A stretch of 64,000 nucleotides of DNA from Achromobacter pestifer (GCF_902859625.1 NZ_CADIJX010000001.1:186001-250000); one strand, 5' to 3'; numbered from the stretch's first letter, positions 41,835 to 51,756 are shown. Translations and numbers: made by a program. The notes: a model not told the origin generated them from the letters alone.

Positions 41835-43016
41835 ATGTTGATGAGTCAAACAAGGCGGCTATGGCCTGCCACGGCGTTGTTGGTGGCTGTTTTTGTGGCG
41901 GGGTGCGGCGGGGATCAGGATGCGCAGTCCCAAGCGTCCGAGCCGCGCCCGGTTCAAGTGCTGGCGGTGAAACCTGAGCGCTACGCCCTGACCAGTGCGT
42001 TGCCGGGCCGGGTGGAACCCATGCGGGTCGCCGAAGTGCGCGCCCGCGTCGCGGGTATCGTGCTCAGCCGAAATTTCGAGGAAGGCGCGGATGTGAAGGC
42101 GGGCGATGTGCTGTTCCGCATTGATCCGGCCCCGTTCAAGGCGGCCTTGTCGCGCGCCCAGGGCGAATTGGCGAAGGCGGATGCCGCGGTGTCCGACGCC
42201 CAGGCGATTCTGAAGCGCTACACGCCGCTGGTGAAGATCGAAGCCGTCAGCCAGCAAGATTTCGACACCGCCGCCACCACGCTCAAGAGCGCCCAGGCGG
42301 CGCGCCGCTCGGCGCAGGCCGACGTGGAAACGGCGCAGTTGAATCTGGATTACGCCACGGTCAAGGCGCCCATTTCCGGCCGCATCGGCCGCGCCCAAGT
42401 CACCGAGGGCGCGCTGGTGGGCCAGAACGAGGCCACCGTCATGGCCAAGATCCAGCAACTGGACCCGATCTACGTGGACTTCACCCAACCCGTGGCGGAC
42501 ATGCTGCGCATGCGCGCTGCGCTGCAAGACGGCAGCTTGGGGCAGGGCGAGGGCGCAAGCATCTCGATCACCATCGATGGCACGGACCAAAAGCGCAACG
42601 GCCGCTTGCTGTTCTCGGATATCGCGGTGGATAGAACCACCGGCCAGGTGTCGGTGCGCGGTGAATTCTCCAACCCCGATGTGCTGCTGCTGCCCGGCAT
42701 GTATGTGCGCGTGCAGACGCGGCAAGGCGTGGACCCCGAAGCCATCCTGGTGCCGCAGCGCGCCGTGACGCGCAGCACCGACGGCAAGCCGCAGGTGATG
42801 CTGGTGGGCCAGGACGATGTGGTGGAGTCCCGCGCCGTGCAGACCGGCACGATGCGCGGCGGTGATTGGCACATCGTCGAGGGGCTGAGCGCCGGTGACC
42901 GCGTCATCGTGGGCGGTGTGAACGCCGCCGTGCCGGGCCAGAAGGTCAGCGTGGCGCCCGCGGCGCAGGCCAAGGTCGCCGCCGCCGGCGAGGCTCCTGC
43001 CCCTGCCGCGAACTAA
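41835..43016 (+). CDS. mexC: RND efflux periplasmic adaptor (MexC-type)
   Basis: A 393-residue membrane-fusion protein from the ATG at 41835 (another at 41841); earlier in-frame starts lack a ribosome site. The lipobox VFVAGC marks a lipoprotein. Domains follow: barrel-sandwich half (GRVEPMRVAEVRARVAGIVLSRNFEEGADVKAGDVLF), alpha-helical hairpin (SRAQGELAKADAAVSDAQ to AQADVETAQLNLDYATV), second lipoyl half (APISGRIGRAQVTEGALVG), and the membrane-proximal domain. Wording is very close to MexC as I remember it. It couples the inner-membrane pump to the outer-membrane channel. Confidence 0.92.
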   Translation: MLMSQTRRLWPATALLVAVFVAGCGGDQDAQSQASEPRPVQVLAVKPERYALTSALPGRVEPMRVAEVRARVAGIVLSRNFEEGADVKAGDVLFRIDPAPFKAALSRAQGELAKADAAVSDAQAILKRYTPLVKIEAVSQQDFDTAATTLKSAQAARRSAQADVETAQLNLDYATVKAPISGRIGRAQVTEGALVGQNEATVMAKIQQLDPIYVDFTQPVADMLRMRAALQDGSLGQGEGASISITIDGTDQKRNGRLLFSDIAVDRTTGQVSVRGEFSNPDVLLLPGMYVRVQTRQGVDPEAILVPQRAVTRSTDGKPQVMLVGQDDVVESRAVQTGTMRGGDWHIVEGLSAGDRVIVGGVNAAVPGQKVSVAPAAQAKVAAAGEAPAPAAN

Positions 43017-43056
43017 GCAGCCGCCCACGCATCGCGTGTATTCCCAAGGATAGATC

Positions 43057-46000
43057 ATGTCCAAGTTTTTCATTGGCCGCCCCAATTTTGCGTGGGTGGT
43101 GGCCATCTTCATTTCGCTGGCGGGCTTGCTGGCGATCCCGTCGCTGCCGGTATCGCAGTTTCCGGTCGTGGCGCCGCCCCAGGTGACCATCGCCGCCGTC
43201 TACCCGGGCGCGTCCGCGTCGGTGCTGGTGGATTCGGTGACGAGCGTCATCGAGGAAGAGCTGAACGGCGCCAAGCACATGCTGTACTACGAGTCGTCCA
43301 GCAGCTCCAGCGGCAGCGCGGAAATCACGGTCACGTTCGAGCCTGGCACGGATCCCGATCTGGCTCAGGTCGACGTGCAGAACCGCATCAAGAAGGCGGA
43401 AGCGCGCTTGCCTTCCGCCGTGACGCAGCAAGGCTTGCAGGTGGAGCAGGCCAGCTCGAACTTCCTGATGATCTACGCCTTGACGTACAAGGGCGATGAC
43501 GCGCACAAGGACGTGGTGGGCCTGTCGGACTACGCCGCGCGCCATATCAACAACGAGATCCGCCGCGTCGACGGCGTGGGCAAGGTGCAGTTCTTTGGCG
43601 CCGAAGCCGCCATGCGCGTGTGGATCGATCCGCAAAAGCTGCTGGGCCTGGGCCTGTCGGTGGCCGACGTCAATGCGGCCATCGCCGCGCAGAACGTGCA
43701 GGTGCCGGCCGGCAGCTTCGGCAGCCGTCCGGGGTCGGCCGAGCAGGAATTGACGGCCACCCTGGCCGTGAAGGGCATGCTGGATTCGCCCGAAGAATTC
43801 GGCAGGATCGTGCTGCGCGCCAATGACGACGGTTCGTCCGTGCGCCTGGCCGACGTGGCGCGGCTGGAAGTCGGCCGCCAAAGCTACGACTTTGAAACCC
43901 GCCTGAACGGCAAGAAGTCCGTGGGCGCGGCCGTGCAACTGGCGCCGGGCGCCAATGCGATCGACACGGTCAAGTCGGTGAAGGCGCGCTTGCAGGAACT
44001 GTCGGCCTCATTCCCCGAAGACGTTGAATTCTCGGTGCCGTTTGATACGTCGCGCTTTGTCAGCGTGGCCATCGAGAAGGTCGTGCACACGCTGCTTGAG
44101 GCGATGGTGCTGGTCTTCCTGGTGATGTTCCTGTTCTTGCAGAACTTCCGCTACACGCTGATCCCGACGATCGTGGTGCCGGTGTGCTTGCTGGGCACCT
44201 TTGCCGTGATGTCCGTGCTGGGCTTCTCGGTGAACATGATGACGATGTTCGGCATGGTGCTGGCCATCGGCATTCTGGTGGATGACGCCATCGTGGTGGT
44301 CGAGAACGTGGAACGCATCATGGCCGAAGAAGGCCTGCCGCCGCGTGAAGCCACGATCAAGGCGATGGAACAGGTGTCGGGCGCCATCGTCGGCATCACA
44401 CTGGTGCTGGCCGCCGTGTTCCTGCCGCTGGCGTTCATGAGCGGCTCGGTAGGCGTCATTTACCAGCAGTTCTCGTTGTCGTTGGCGGTGTCCATTCTGT
44501 TCTCGGGCTTCCTGGCGCTGACCTTCACGCCGGCCCTGTGCGCAACCTTCCTCAAACCCATCCCCAAGGGCCATCACGATGAAAAGAAGGGTTTCTTCGG
44601 CTGGTTCAACCGCACGTTCAACCGTCTGACGGGACGTTTCGAGGCCTTGAACACGCGGCTGGTCAAGCGCACCGGCCGCTACATGGTGATCTACGTGGCG
44701 ATCGTGGCGGTGCTTGGCGTGCTGTACGTGCGCGTGCCCGAATCCTTCGTGCCGCCTGAAGACCAAGGCTATGTCATTGTCGACATGCAATTGCCGCCGG
44801 GCGCGACCCACAACCGCACGGACAAGGTGGTGGCAGACGTCGAGCAGCACCTGATGTCGCTGGATGCCATGGGCGACGCTTTCACGGTGATGGGCTTCAG
44901 CTTCTCGGGTACCGGCCAGAACGCGGGCATTGCATTTCCCACGTTGAAGGACTGGTCCGAACGTGGCAAGGGGCAGGCCGCCAGCGATGTGGCCGATAGC
45001 GTGAACGCGCGTTTCGCGGCGATCGACGACGGCTCGATCATGGCGGTGAACCCGCCGCCCATCGATGGCTTGGGCAATTCGGGCGGCTTCGCGCTGCGCT
45101 TGCAAGACCGTGCCGGCCTGGGCCGCGCGGCCTTGACGGACGCCCGCAATCAGTTGCTGGCCAAGGCCAATAGCTCGCCTGTCATCGCCTACGCCATGAT
45201 GGAAGGCTTGGCCGACGCGCCGCAGCTGCGCCTGGATATCGATCGCCAGAAGGCGGAAGCGCTGGGCATCGGGTTCGACACGATCAGTACCGCGATTTCG
45301 TCGGCCTACGGTTCGGCCACGATCAATGACTTTGCCAACGCCGGGCGCTTGCAGCGCGTGGTGGTGCAGGCCGACGTGCGCGACCGCATGACGCCCGAGA
45401 GCATCCTGATGCTGAACGTGCGCAACAAGTCGGGCGGCATGGTGCCGCTGAGCGCCTTCGTGCAGACCGATTGGGAGATCGGCCCGGTGCAGATCTCGCG
45501 CTACAACGGCTATCCGGCGTTCAAGATCGCGGGCGACGCGATGCCCGGACGCAGCACCGGCGAAGCCATGGCTGAGATTGAACGCATCGTGTCTGAGCTG
45601 CCCAGCGGCATCGGCTACGAGTGGACGGGCTTGTCCTTCCAGGAGAAGTTCGCGGGAGCCCAGGCGCCCATGCTGTTCGCGCTGGCCTTCCTGGTGGTGT
45701 TCCTGCTGATGGTTGCCTTGTACGAAAGCTGGGCCATCCCTGCATCCGTCATGCTGATCGTGCCGATCGGCGCGTTGGGTTCGGTGCTGGCCGTGACGGT
45801 GCTGGGCATGTCGAACGATGTGTACTTCAAGGTGGGTCTGATCACCATCATCGGTCTGGCGGCCAAGAACGCGATCCTGATCGTGGAGTTCGCCAAGAGC
45901 CTGCGCGAGCAAGGCCATTCGTTGATGGATTCCGCCATCCAGGCCGCCAAGCTGCGCTTCCGACCGATCGTGATGACGTCATTGGCGTTCATCCTGGGCG

Positions 46001-46206
46001 TGGTGCCGCTGGCATTGGCGAGCGGCGCCGGCGCCGCCAGCCAGCGTGCATTGGGCGTGGGCGTGATCGGCGGCATGCTGTCTGCCACCTTGCTGGGCGT
46101 GATCTTCGTGCCTATCTTCTTTGTGTGGGTGTTGTCGCTGGTGTCGAAGAAACGCGGCCAGCCTGCATCCGATGCCTTGCCGGCCCCGCGCACGGCCGAG
46201 GAGTAA
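43057..46206 (+). CDS. mexD: RND multidrug efflux pump (MexD-type)
   Basis: A 1049-residue HAE-1 RND transporter, near the usual 1040-1050. It begins MSKFFIGRPNFAWVVAIFIS, which distinguishes MexD-like pumps from MexB and MexY. Twelve transmembrane helices and two large periplasmic loops are evident. The proton-relay segment in TM4 has GILVDDAIVVVENVERI with two adjacent Asp; TM10 has a matching Lys region near GLAAKNAILIVEFAK. It should export amphiphilic antibiotics, dyes and biocides from periplasm or inner leaflet, driven by protons. The gene follows the adaptor by 40 bases. Confidence 0.94.
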   Translation: MSKFFIGRPNFAWVVAIFISLAGLLAIPSLPVSQFPVVAPPQVTIAAVYPGASASVLVDSVTSVIEEELNGAKHMLYYESSSSSSGSAEITVTFEPGTDPDLAQVDVQNRIKKAEARLPSAVTQQGLQVEQASSNFLMIYALTYKGDDAHKDVVGLSDYAARHINNEIRRVDGVGKVQFFGAEAAMRVWIDPQKLLGLGLSVADVNAAIAAQNVQVPAGSFGSRPGSAEQELTATLAVKGMLDSPEEFGRIVLRANDDGSSVRLADVARLEVGRQSYDFETRLNGKKSVGAAVQLAPGANAIDTVKSVKARLQELSASFPEDVEFSVPFDTSRFVSVAIEKVVHTLLEAMVLVFLVMFLFLQNFRYTLIPTIVVPVCLLGTFAVMSVLGFSVNMMTMFGMVLAIGILVDDAIVVVENVERIMAEEGLPPREATIKAMEQVSGAIVGITLVLAAVFLPLAFMSGSVGVIYQQFSLSLAVSILFSGFLALTFTPALCATFLKPIPKGHHDEKKGFFGWFNRTFNRLTGRFEALNTRLVKRTGRYMVIYVAIVAVLGVLYVRVPESFVPPEDQGYVIVDMQLPPGATHNRTDKVVADVEQHLMSLDAMGDAFTVMGFSFSGTGQNAGIAFPTLKDWSERGKGQAASDVADSVNARFAAIDDGSIMAVNPPPIDGLGNSGGFALRLQDRAGLGRAALTDARNQLLAKANSSPVIAYAMMEGLADAPQLRLDIDRQKAEALGIGFDTISTAISSAYGSATINDFANAGRLQRVVVQADVRDRMTPESILMLNVRNKSGGMVPLSAFVQTDWEIGPVQISRYNGYPAFKIAGDAMPGRSTGEAMAEIERIVSELPSGIGYEWTGLSFQEKFAGAQAPMLFALAFLVVFLLMVALYESWAIPASVMLIVPIGALGSVLAVTVLGMSNDVYFKVGLITIIGLAAKNAILIVEFAKSLREQGHSLMDSAIQAAKLRFRPIVMTSLAFILGVVPLALASGAGAASQRALGVGVIGGMLSATLLGVIFVPIFFVWVLSLVSKKRGQPASDALPAPRTAEE

Positions 46207-46211
46207 GACTC

Positions 46212-47660
46212 ATGATGCAAACTTTCTTTCCGATGCGCCTGAGCGCTCTGGCCCTGACTGCGTTGTTGGCGGGTTGCTCGCTGGCGCCCATCCATCAGCG
46301 TCCGGACGCGCCAATTCCCGCGCAGTATCCGGCGTCGTTCAACCAGCCGGCCGCGCCTGCCTCGCCATCGGCGGCGGCCACGCTGGATTGGCAGTCGTTC
46401 GTGACCGATGAGCCCTTGCGCCAGCTGGTGGCGCTGGCGCTTGAGAACAACCGCGATTTGCGCCAGGCCGTGCTGAATATCGAAGTGGCGCGGGCGCAGT
46501 ATCGGGTTGAACGCGCAGACCGCGTGCCGGGATTCAACGCCCAAGGCACCGGCACGCGCCAGCGGGTGCCCGGTGACTTGAGCAGCACCGGCAGCGCGGG
46601 CGTGCAAAGCAACTACCAGGCCGGCATCGGGCTGACTTCGTTCGAGATCGACCTGTTCGGCCGCGTGCGCAGCCTGTCGGATGCCGCGTTGCAGGAGTAC
46701 CTGGCGACCGAGGAAACCGCGCGCAGCACGCGGATCAGCCTGGTGGCGGAAGTGATCCAGGCCTATCTGACCCGCGACAGCGCTCAGCGTCGCCTGCTGG
46801 TGACGCGCCAGACGCTGGCCAGCCGTGAAGCGTCGCTGGATCTGACGTCCAAGCGGCGTCAGGCCGGATCGGCCACGGCGCTGGACTACCAAGAGGCGCT
46901 GGGTCTGACCGAGCAGGCGCGGGCCGAGCTGGAACGCATGGATCGTGAAGTGCGCCAAGCCGGCAATGCACTGGCCTTGCTGGTGGGCGTCAACGATCTG
47001 AGGCCGTATCTGCCGCAGCAGCTGGCGACGTCGCCGGTGCTGGTGCAGGAGATCGCGGCGGGAGCGCCGTCCGAGCTGTTGGAACGCCGGCCAGACATCC
47101 TGGCGGCCGAGCATCAACTGCAATCGCGCAATGCCAGCATCGGCGCGGCGCGGGCGGCGTTCTTTCCCAGCATTTCGCTGACCGGCCTGTTCGGCTCGTC
47201 CAGCGCCGATCTGTCCAATCTGTTCGACGGCGGCCAGCGGGCCTGGTCGTTCACGCCGCAGATCACCTTGCCGATCTTCTCGGGCGGGCGCAACACGGCC
47301 AATCTGGACTTGTCCCAGGCGCGCAAGGACATCGCGGTGGCCCAGTATGAAAAGACCATCCAGACCGCGTTCAAGGAGGTTGCTGACGCGCTGGCGGCGA
47401 CGGACACCCTGCGGCGCGAGGAAGCCTCGCGCCGGGCGCTGGCGGAATCCAGCCTGGAGGCCATGCGTCTGTCGGAAGCGCGCTACCGCGGCGGCGTGGA
47501 CAGCCACCTGCGTTATTTGGACGCTCAGCGCAGCGCGTTCACTGACCAGCTGAGCTATATCGAGGTCAGCACCCAGCGTCAGGTGGCGCTGGCGACCTTG
47601 TTCAAGGCACTGGGCGGTGGATGGCCGGATGAACGTCCACCCACCGCGGCAGCCAACTAG
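46212..47660 (+). CDS. oprJ: Outer-membrane efflux channel (OprJ/TolC type)
   Basis: A 482-residue outer-membrane lipoprotein (lipobox LLAGCS), started at 46212, five bases after the pump gene stop, with GAGGAG inside that gene's end as ribosome site. Two repeated helical halves follow: LRQLVALALENNRDLRQAVLNIEVARAQYRVERADRVPG and the later SELLERRPDILAAEHQL. The FEIDLFGRVRSLSDAALQEYLATEE segment is the helix-strand junction. Wording matches OprJ rather than OprM. It completes the tripartite pump. Its stop overlaps the convergent MHS transporter gene by four bases. Confidence 0.92.
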   Translation: MMQTFFPMRLSALALTALLAGCSLAPIHQRPDAPIPAQYPASFNQPAAPASPSAAATLDWQSFVTDEPLRQLVALALENNRDLRQAVLNIEVARAQYRVERADRVPGFNAQGTGTRQRVPGDLSSTGSAGVQSNYQAGIGLTSFEIDLFGRVRSLSDAALQEYLATEETARSTRISLVAEVIQAYLTRDSAQRRLLVTRQTLASREASLDLTSKRRQAGSATALDYQEALGLTEQARAELERMDREVRQAGNALALLVGVNDLRPYLPQQLATSPVLVQEIAAGAPSELLERRPDILAAEHQLQSRNASIGAARAAFFPSISLTGLFGSSSADLSNLFDGGQRAWSFTPQITLPIFSGGRNTANLDLSQARKDIAVAQYEKTIQTAFKEVADALAATDTLRREEASRRALAESSLEAMRLSEARYRGGVDSHLRYLDAQRSAFTDQLSYIEVSTQRQVALATLFKALGGGWPDERPPTAAAN

Positions 47661-48997
47661 GCCTTGCGCAGTCCTGCGCGGGGCAGGGGAGGCGCGGATT
47701 GGCTGGCGAGTTCTTCGGCCGGCCTGCCACGCCCGATCGACCACGCGCACAGTGCCGACACCACCCCGGCGAACAGGACGTACAGGCAGATCAGCCAAGG
47801 CTGGCCGTTGCCGGTCTTGAGCAGCGCGGTGGCGATGATGGGCGTGATGCCCGAGGCGAAGATGCCCGAAAACTGGTAGACGAACGAGATGCCGGTGTAG
47901 CGCACCTTGGCGTCGAACAGTTCGCAGAACAGCGCGGCTTCGGGACCATACACGGCGGCGTAGAAGATGCCGAAGGGAATGATGATCGCCAGCCAGACCA
48001 GCATCACATTGCCTTCGCTGTGCATCATCAGCCAAAAGCCCGGGAACGATGCGACCGCTGTAATCAACGATCCCCAGAAATAGACGCGGGTGCGGCCGAT
48101 GCGGTCGGATAGGCGGCCAAAGAAGGGGATGAAGAAGCACATCACCAGGGCGGCGGCCATCACCCCGGTCAGCGCCTCGGTTCGCGTGATCTGGACGGTC
48201 TGTGTCAGGTACGAGATCGAGAACACGCCGAACACGTTGAAGAACACGCCATCGATATAGCGGGCTCCCATGCCTTTGAGGACGTTGCCGGGGTAGCGCT
48301 TGATCATGTCAAGGAAGGGAATGCGGCTTTCGGCGTTGCTTTCCTTGACGGCGGTGAACTCGGGCGTCTCCTTGATGTTCAGGCGGATGTACATGCCCAC
48401 CATCACCATGGCCGCCGAGGCCAGGAAGGCGATGCGCCAACCCCAGGCCATGAATTGCTCGTCCGTCAGCAAGGTGGACAGCAGCGCCACCGTGCCCGAG
48501 GCCAGGCACAGGCCGATGGCCAGCCCGATCTGCGGCAACGAAGCGTAGAAGCCTTTCTTGCCGGGCGGGGCGTACTCGTAGGCCATCAACACGGCGCCGC
48601 CCCATTCGCCGCCCAGGCCAATGCCCTGGAACACGCGCAGCAGCAAAAGCAGGATGGGTGCCCAGACGCCGATGCTGTCATAGGTCGGCACCAGGCCAAT
48701 CAGGAACGTGGAGACGCCCATGATCATCAGCGTCATCACCAGCATGCTCTTCCTGCCGATGCGGTCGCCGAAGTGGCCGAAGATCAGGCCGCCCAATGGC
48801 CGGGTGACGAAACCCACCGCGAACGTGGTGTAGGCCAGCATGGTGGAGACAAGCGGATCGCCGGTGGGGAAGTACAGCTTGTTGAAGACGATGCCTGCCA
48901 CGACACCGTAGAGGAAAAAGTCGTACCACTCGATCGTGGCGCCGATCAGCGACGCCGTGACGACACGGCGTACCGCGGCTTCGTTTTGCTTGGCCAT
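47657..48997 (-). CDS. MHS-family metabolite:proton symporter (MFS)
   Basis: A 446-residue transporter with twelve hydrophobic helices. The N-terminus ASLIGATIEWYDFFLYG and the loop GGLIFGHFGDRIGRKSML (MFS motif A) followed by GLGGEWGGAVLMAYEYAP identify the metabolite:H+ symporter (ShiA/ProP/KgtP-like) family. It should import a carboxylate or quaternary amine with protons. The GMC oxidoreductase gene lies just upstream on the same strand (76-base gap), so transporter and oxidoreductase may handle the same substrate. Confidence 0.92.
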   Translation of the reverse strand: MAKQNEAAVRRVVTASLIGATIEWYDFFLYGVVAGIVFNKLYFPTGDPLVSTMLAYTTFAVGFVTRPLGGLIFGHFGDRIGRKSMLVMTLMIMGVSTFLIGLVPTYDSIGVWAPILLLLLRVFQGIGLGGEWGGAVLMAYEYAPPGKKGFYASLPQIGLAIGLCLASGTVALLSTLLTDEQFMAWGWRIAFLASAAMVMVGMYIRLNIKETPEFTAVKESNAESRIPFLDMIKRYPGNVLKGMGARYIDGVFFNVFGVFSISYLTQTVQITRTEALTGVMAAALVMCFFIPFFGRLSDRIGRTRVYFWGSLITAVASFPGFWLMMHSEGNVMLVWLAIIIPFGIFYAAVYGPEAALFCELFDAKVRYTGISFVYQFSGIFASGITPIIATALLKTGNGQPWLICLYVLFAGVVSALCAWSIGRGRPAEELASQSAPPLPRAGLRKA

Positions 48998-49073
48998 TCC
49001 AGTCTCCTTTGGTGGGGCGGGGCACTCTGCGTTGCCGCGCGCCGTACTTGCCTATGTGGGATGTTGCCCGTTG

Positions 49074-50711
49074 TCAGGCGGCGACCAGATCGGTCTGCTG
49101 CCGTGTTGTCTTCAGATCGTCCAGCATGAAGCCGGCCGCGCGTTCCGCCAGCATCACCACGGGGACATTGGTATTGCCCGACACCAGCGTGGGCATGATG
49201 GAACAGTCCACCACCCGCAGGCCGGCCACGCCGTGCACACGCAGGCGTTCGTCCACCACGGCCATGGGGTCGCTGCGCGGGCCCATCTTCGCCGTGCCGG
49301 AAGGATGGAAGATCGTGGCGCCGTATTCACGGCAGAAGTGCAGGATCTCGTCGTCCGAGCGCACGTCAGGCCCCGGGCGGAATTCGCGCTTCATCAATCC
49401 CGCCAGCGGTTCGGTCGCGGCCAGCCGGCGCGCGTATTTGACGGCGGCGACCGTCATGCGGCGGTCCAGTTCGGTGGACAGATAGTTGGGCTGCATCGAG
49501 GGCGCCTCGAACGGGTCGGCGCTGCGCAACCGGACCTGGCCGCGTGACGACGGACGCAATTGGCAGACCGAATACGTGCACCCTGAAAACGGATGCACCT
49601 TGCCGCCCGCCATGTCGGCGGACAAGGTGGCAAAGTGGAACTGCGTGTCGGGCGTGCGGCTGGCCGGATCCACCCGGCAGAACAAGCCGCCCTGGTTGAT
49701 GCCGACGGCCAGCGGCCCCCCACGAAAAAGCAGCCATTGCAGCCCCATGCCGATGCGGCCGCTCAGCGAGCGCAACTGGTCGTTGGTGGTGATGGGCTGG
49801 GTGGTTTCATGGATCAACCGGATCTGCAAGTGATCTTGCAGGTTCTCGCCAACGCCGGGCAGATCGCGCACGACGCCGATGCCGAACTCGCGCAGCAGTG
49901 CCGCCGGGCCGACGCCGGACAATTGCAGCAGTTGCGGCGATTGCAACGCACCCGCGCACAGCACCACCTCGCGCCGCGCGCGCAACGTTCTCACCTGGCC
50001 ATCTTGCCGATAGCGCACGCCGCAGGCGCGGGTGCCTTCAAACAGCACGGCCATTGCGTGCGCGCCGGTCTCCACGCGCAGATTGGGGCGGTCCTCGGCC
50101 GGGCGCAAATAGGCAACCGCCGTCGAACAGCGCCGCCCGTTGCGGGTGGTCAACTGGTAGTAGCCGACGCCTTCCTGGTCGCCGGTGTTGAAGTCCTGGA
50201 CATGCGGCACACCCAGGGCGCCGGCGGACGCGATCAGGGCTTCCACCAGCGGGTGCGGCGTCTTGATGGACGTGGCGTTCAGGGGGCCGTCCACGCCGCG
50301 CGTCGGCCCCGCGCCCAAGTCGTTGTTTTCCAGCGCGCGGAAGTAGGGCAGGCAATCGTCCCAGCGCCAGCCCGGATTGCCGGCGTCGCCCCATGCGTCG
50401 TAGTCCTGTCGCTGGCCCCGGATGTAGATCAGTCCGTTGATGGCGCTGGAGCCCCCCAGCGTGCGGCCGCGCGGCCAGTAGATGCGCCGGCCCAGCATGT
50501 TGGGATCGGGGTCGGTGTAGTAGCCCCAATTCAACACCTTGTGGAACATCGTCTTGCCGTAGCCGATGGGGATGTGTATCCACGGGTTGCGGTCCCTGGG
50601 GCCGGCTTCCAGCAGGCAGACGGACAGCGCGCCATCCGCGCTCAGCCGGTTGGCCATCACGCAGCCGGCGGAGCCGGCGCCCACCACGATGACATCCACG
50701 GTGTCGGACAT
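49074..50711 (-). CDS. GMC-family FAD oxidoreductase (choline/alcohol dehydrogenase-like)
   Basis: A 545-residue flavoprotein, started at 50711 with AAGGAG upstream; an upstream ATG adds a non-conserved leader. The FAD-binding GAGSAGCVMANRLS motif follows the start at about residues 10-23, and GMC signature 1 reads GRTLGGSSAINGLIYIRG. GMC signature 2 is GALQSPQLLQLSGVGP, and the C-terminal substrate domain has HPSGTAKMG and VVDCSIMPTLVSGNTNVPVVMLAE, with the catalytic His and a nearby Asn. Oxidises a primary alcohol such as choline or polyethylene glycol; the substrate is unknown. Divergent IclR gene probably controls it. Confidence 0.92.
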   Translation of the reverse strand: MSDTVDVIVVGAGSAGCVMANRLSADGALSVCLLEAGPRDRNPWIHIPIGYGKTMFHKVLNWGYYTDPDPNMLGRRIYWPRGRTLGGSSAINGLIYIRGQRQDYDAWGDAGNPGWRWDDCLPYFRALENNDLGAGPTRGVDGPLNATSIKTPHPLVEALIASAGALGVPHVQDFNTGDQEGVGYYQLTTRNGRRCSTAVAYLRPAEDRPNLRVETGAHAMAVLFEGTRACGVRYRQDGQVRTLRARREVVLCAGALQSPQLLQLSGVGPAALLREFGIGVVRDLPGVGENLQDHLQIRLIHETTQPITTNDQLRSLSGRIGMGLQWLLFRGGPLAVGINQGGLFCRVDPASRTPDTQFHFATLSADMAGGKVHPFSGCTYSVCQLRPSSRGQVRLRSADPFEAPSMQPNYLSTELDRRMTVAAVKYARRLAATEPLAGLMKREFRPGPDVRSDDEILHFCREYGATIFHPSGTAKMGPRSDPMAVVDERLRVHGVAGLRVVDCSIMPTLVSGNTNVPVVMLAERAAGFMLDDLKTTRQQTDLVAA

Positions 50712-50910
50712 ATTGCCTTGTCTCCTTGTTGTTTTCCGCCAGCGCCGACCCAACGGGACGGCGCGTTTTCCCTGCTTGTCGCGGCGCAGCGCACTTATAT
50801 ACTGGGCCGACTCCCGTTGCGTCCGCGATGCGGTGCGCGGCCCGGGGATCTGTGGCGATTCTAGAAAGCAGGCGGGTAGAACAAAGCAAAACGCGCGTGG
50901 GGGCGGACAA

Positions 50911-51756
50911 ATGGAACGGAACATGCAACTTCAGTTTCAAAATCGCAGTGCAACATCGGTGCCGGCGGCGGCCGACCCGCCGGACGGACAGCAGGAGGCC
51001 GCCCGTTCACTGCGCGCCCTGGTGGTGCTGGAGCATCTGGCGCGGGCCCAGCACCCGCCCACGTTGGCGCAACTGGCGCAGCGGCTGGACATGCCGAAGA
51101 CGACACTGATGCGTTTGCTGGCCGCGATGCAGCGCGCCGGCTTTGTCGCCGCGACGCCGACTGAAAATGGCTTCGTGCCGGGGCCGCAGGCCACGTCGCT
51201 GGCGCTGTCCACCTTGCGCGCCTCGGCATTCACGCGGGCTTGCCGTGCCGTCCTGGCGCAACTGGCTGGCACCCTGGGCGAAACCTGCAACCTGACCGCG
51301 CCGGACGGCGATCGCGTGGTCTATATGGAGCGCGTGGAAACGACCGAGCCGCTGCGCCTGTTCTTCGCCGTGGGCAGCCATGTGCCGATGCACTGCACGG
51401 CCAGCGGAAAATTGTTCCTGGCATCCATGAACCGGCTGGAGCGTGGCCGCGTGCTGGCGCGCTTGCCCTTGACGCGCAACACACCGCGCACGCTGACGGA
51501 TCCGGTGCAATTGGAAGAAGAGCTGGAACGCCTGGCGGTGCGCGGCATTGGCATCGACAACGAGGAATTCGTGCGCGGCATGAGCGCGGTGGCGGTACCC
51601 GTCAAGGACGGGGAAGACCGCGTGGTGGCGGCGGTGGCCTGCCACGCGCCGACCGCGCGCGTCATGTTGGACGACCTGCTGCGCGCCGTGCCGGTGTTAC
51701 AGCGCGCCGCGCACTCCTTGCATGAGGTGCTGGCCCAGCATCGGCCGGGAAGCTGA
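50911..51756 (+). CDS. IclR-family transcriptional regulator
   Basis: A 281-residue regulator; the start at 50911 is chosen, with ATG 50923 as alternative, because the longer frame from 50566 overlaps the oxidoreductase gene. The winged helix reads LTLAQLAQRLDMPKTTLMRLLAAMQRAGFV-like sequence (about residues 50-85). The effector GAF-like domain has ETCNLTAPDGDRVVYMERVET and the C-terminal ITVPV-type strand SAVAVPVKDGEDRVVAAVACHAP. Divergent from the GMC gene with a 199-base gap holding a TTCTAGAA palindrome (50859-50866), perhaps a minor element. Confidence 0.88.
   Translation: MERNMQLQFQNRSATSVPAAADPPDGQQEAARSLRALVVLEHLARAQHPPTLAQLAQRLDMPKTTLMRLLAAMQRAGFVAATPTENGFVPGPQATSLALSTLRASAFTRACRAVLAQLAGTLGETCNLTAPDGDRVVYMERVETTEPLRLFFAVGSHVPMHCTASGKLFLASMNRLERGRVLARLPLTRNTPRTLTDPVQLEEELERLAVRGIGIDNEEFVRGMSAVAVPVKDGEDRVVAAVACHAPTARVMLDDLLRAVPVLQRAAHSLHEVLAQHRPGS

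Noticed and set aside
44008..45918. Long reading frame of about 640 codons antisense to the RND pump gene
   Set aside because: A by-product of GC-rich codon bias on the opposite strand; the sense frame is a complete, conserved pump and the antisense product has no domain or ribosome site.
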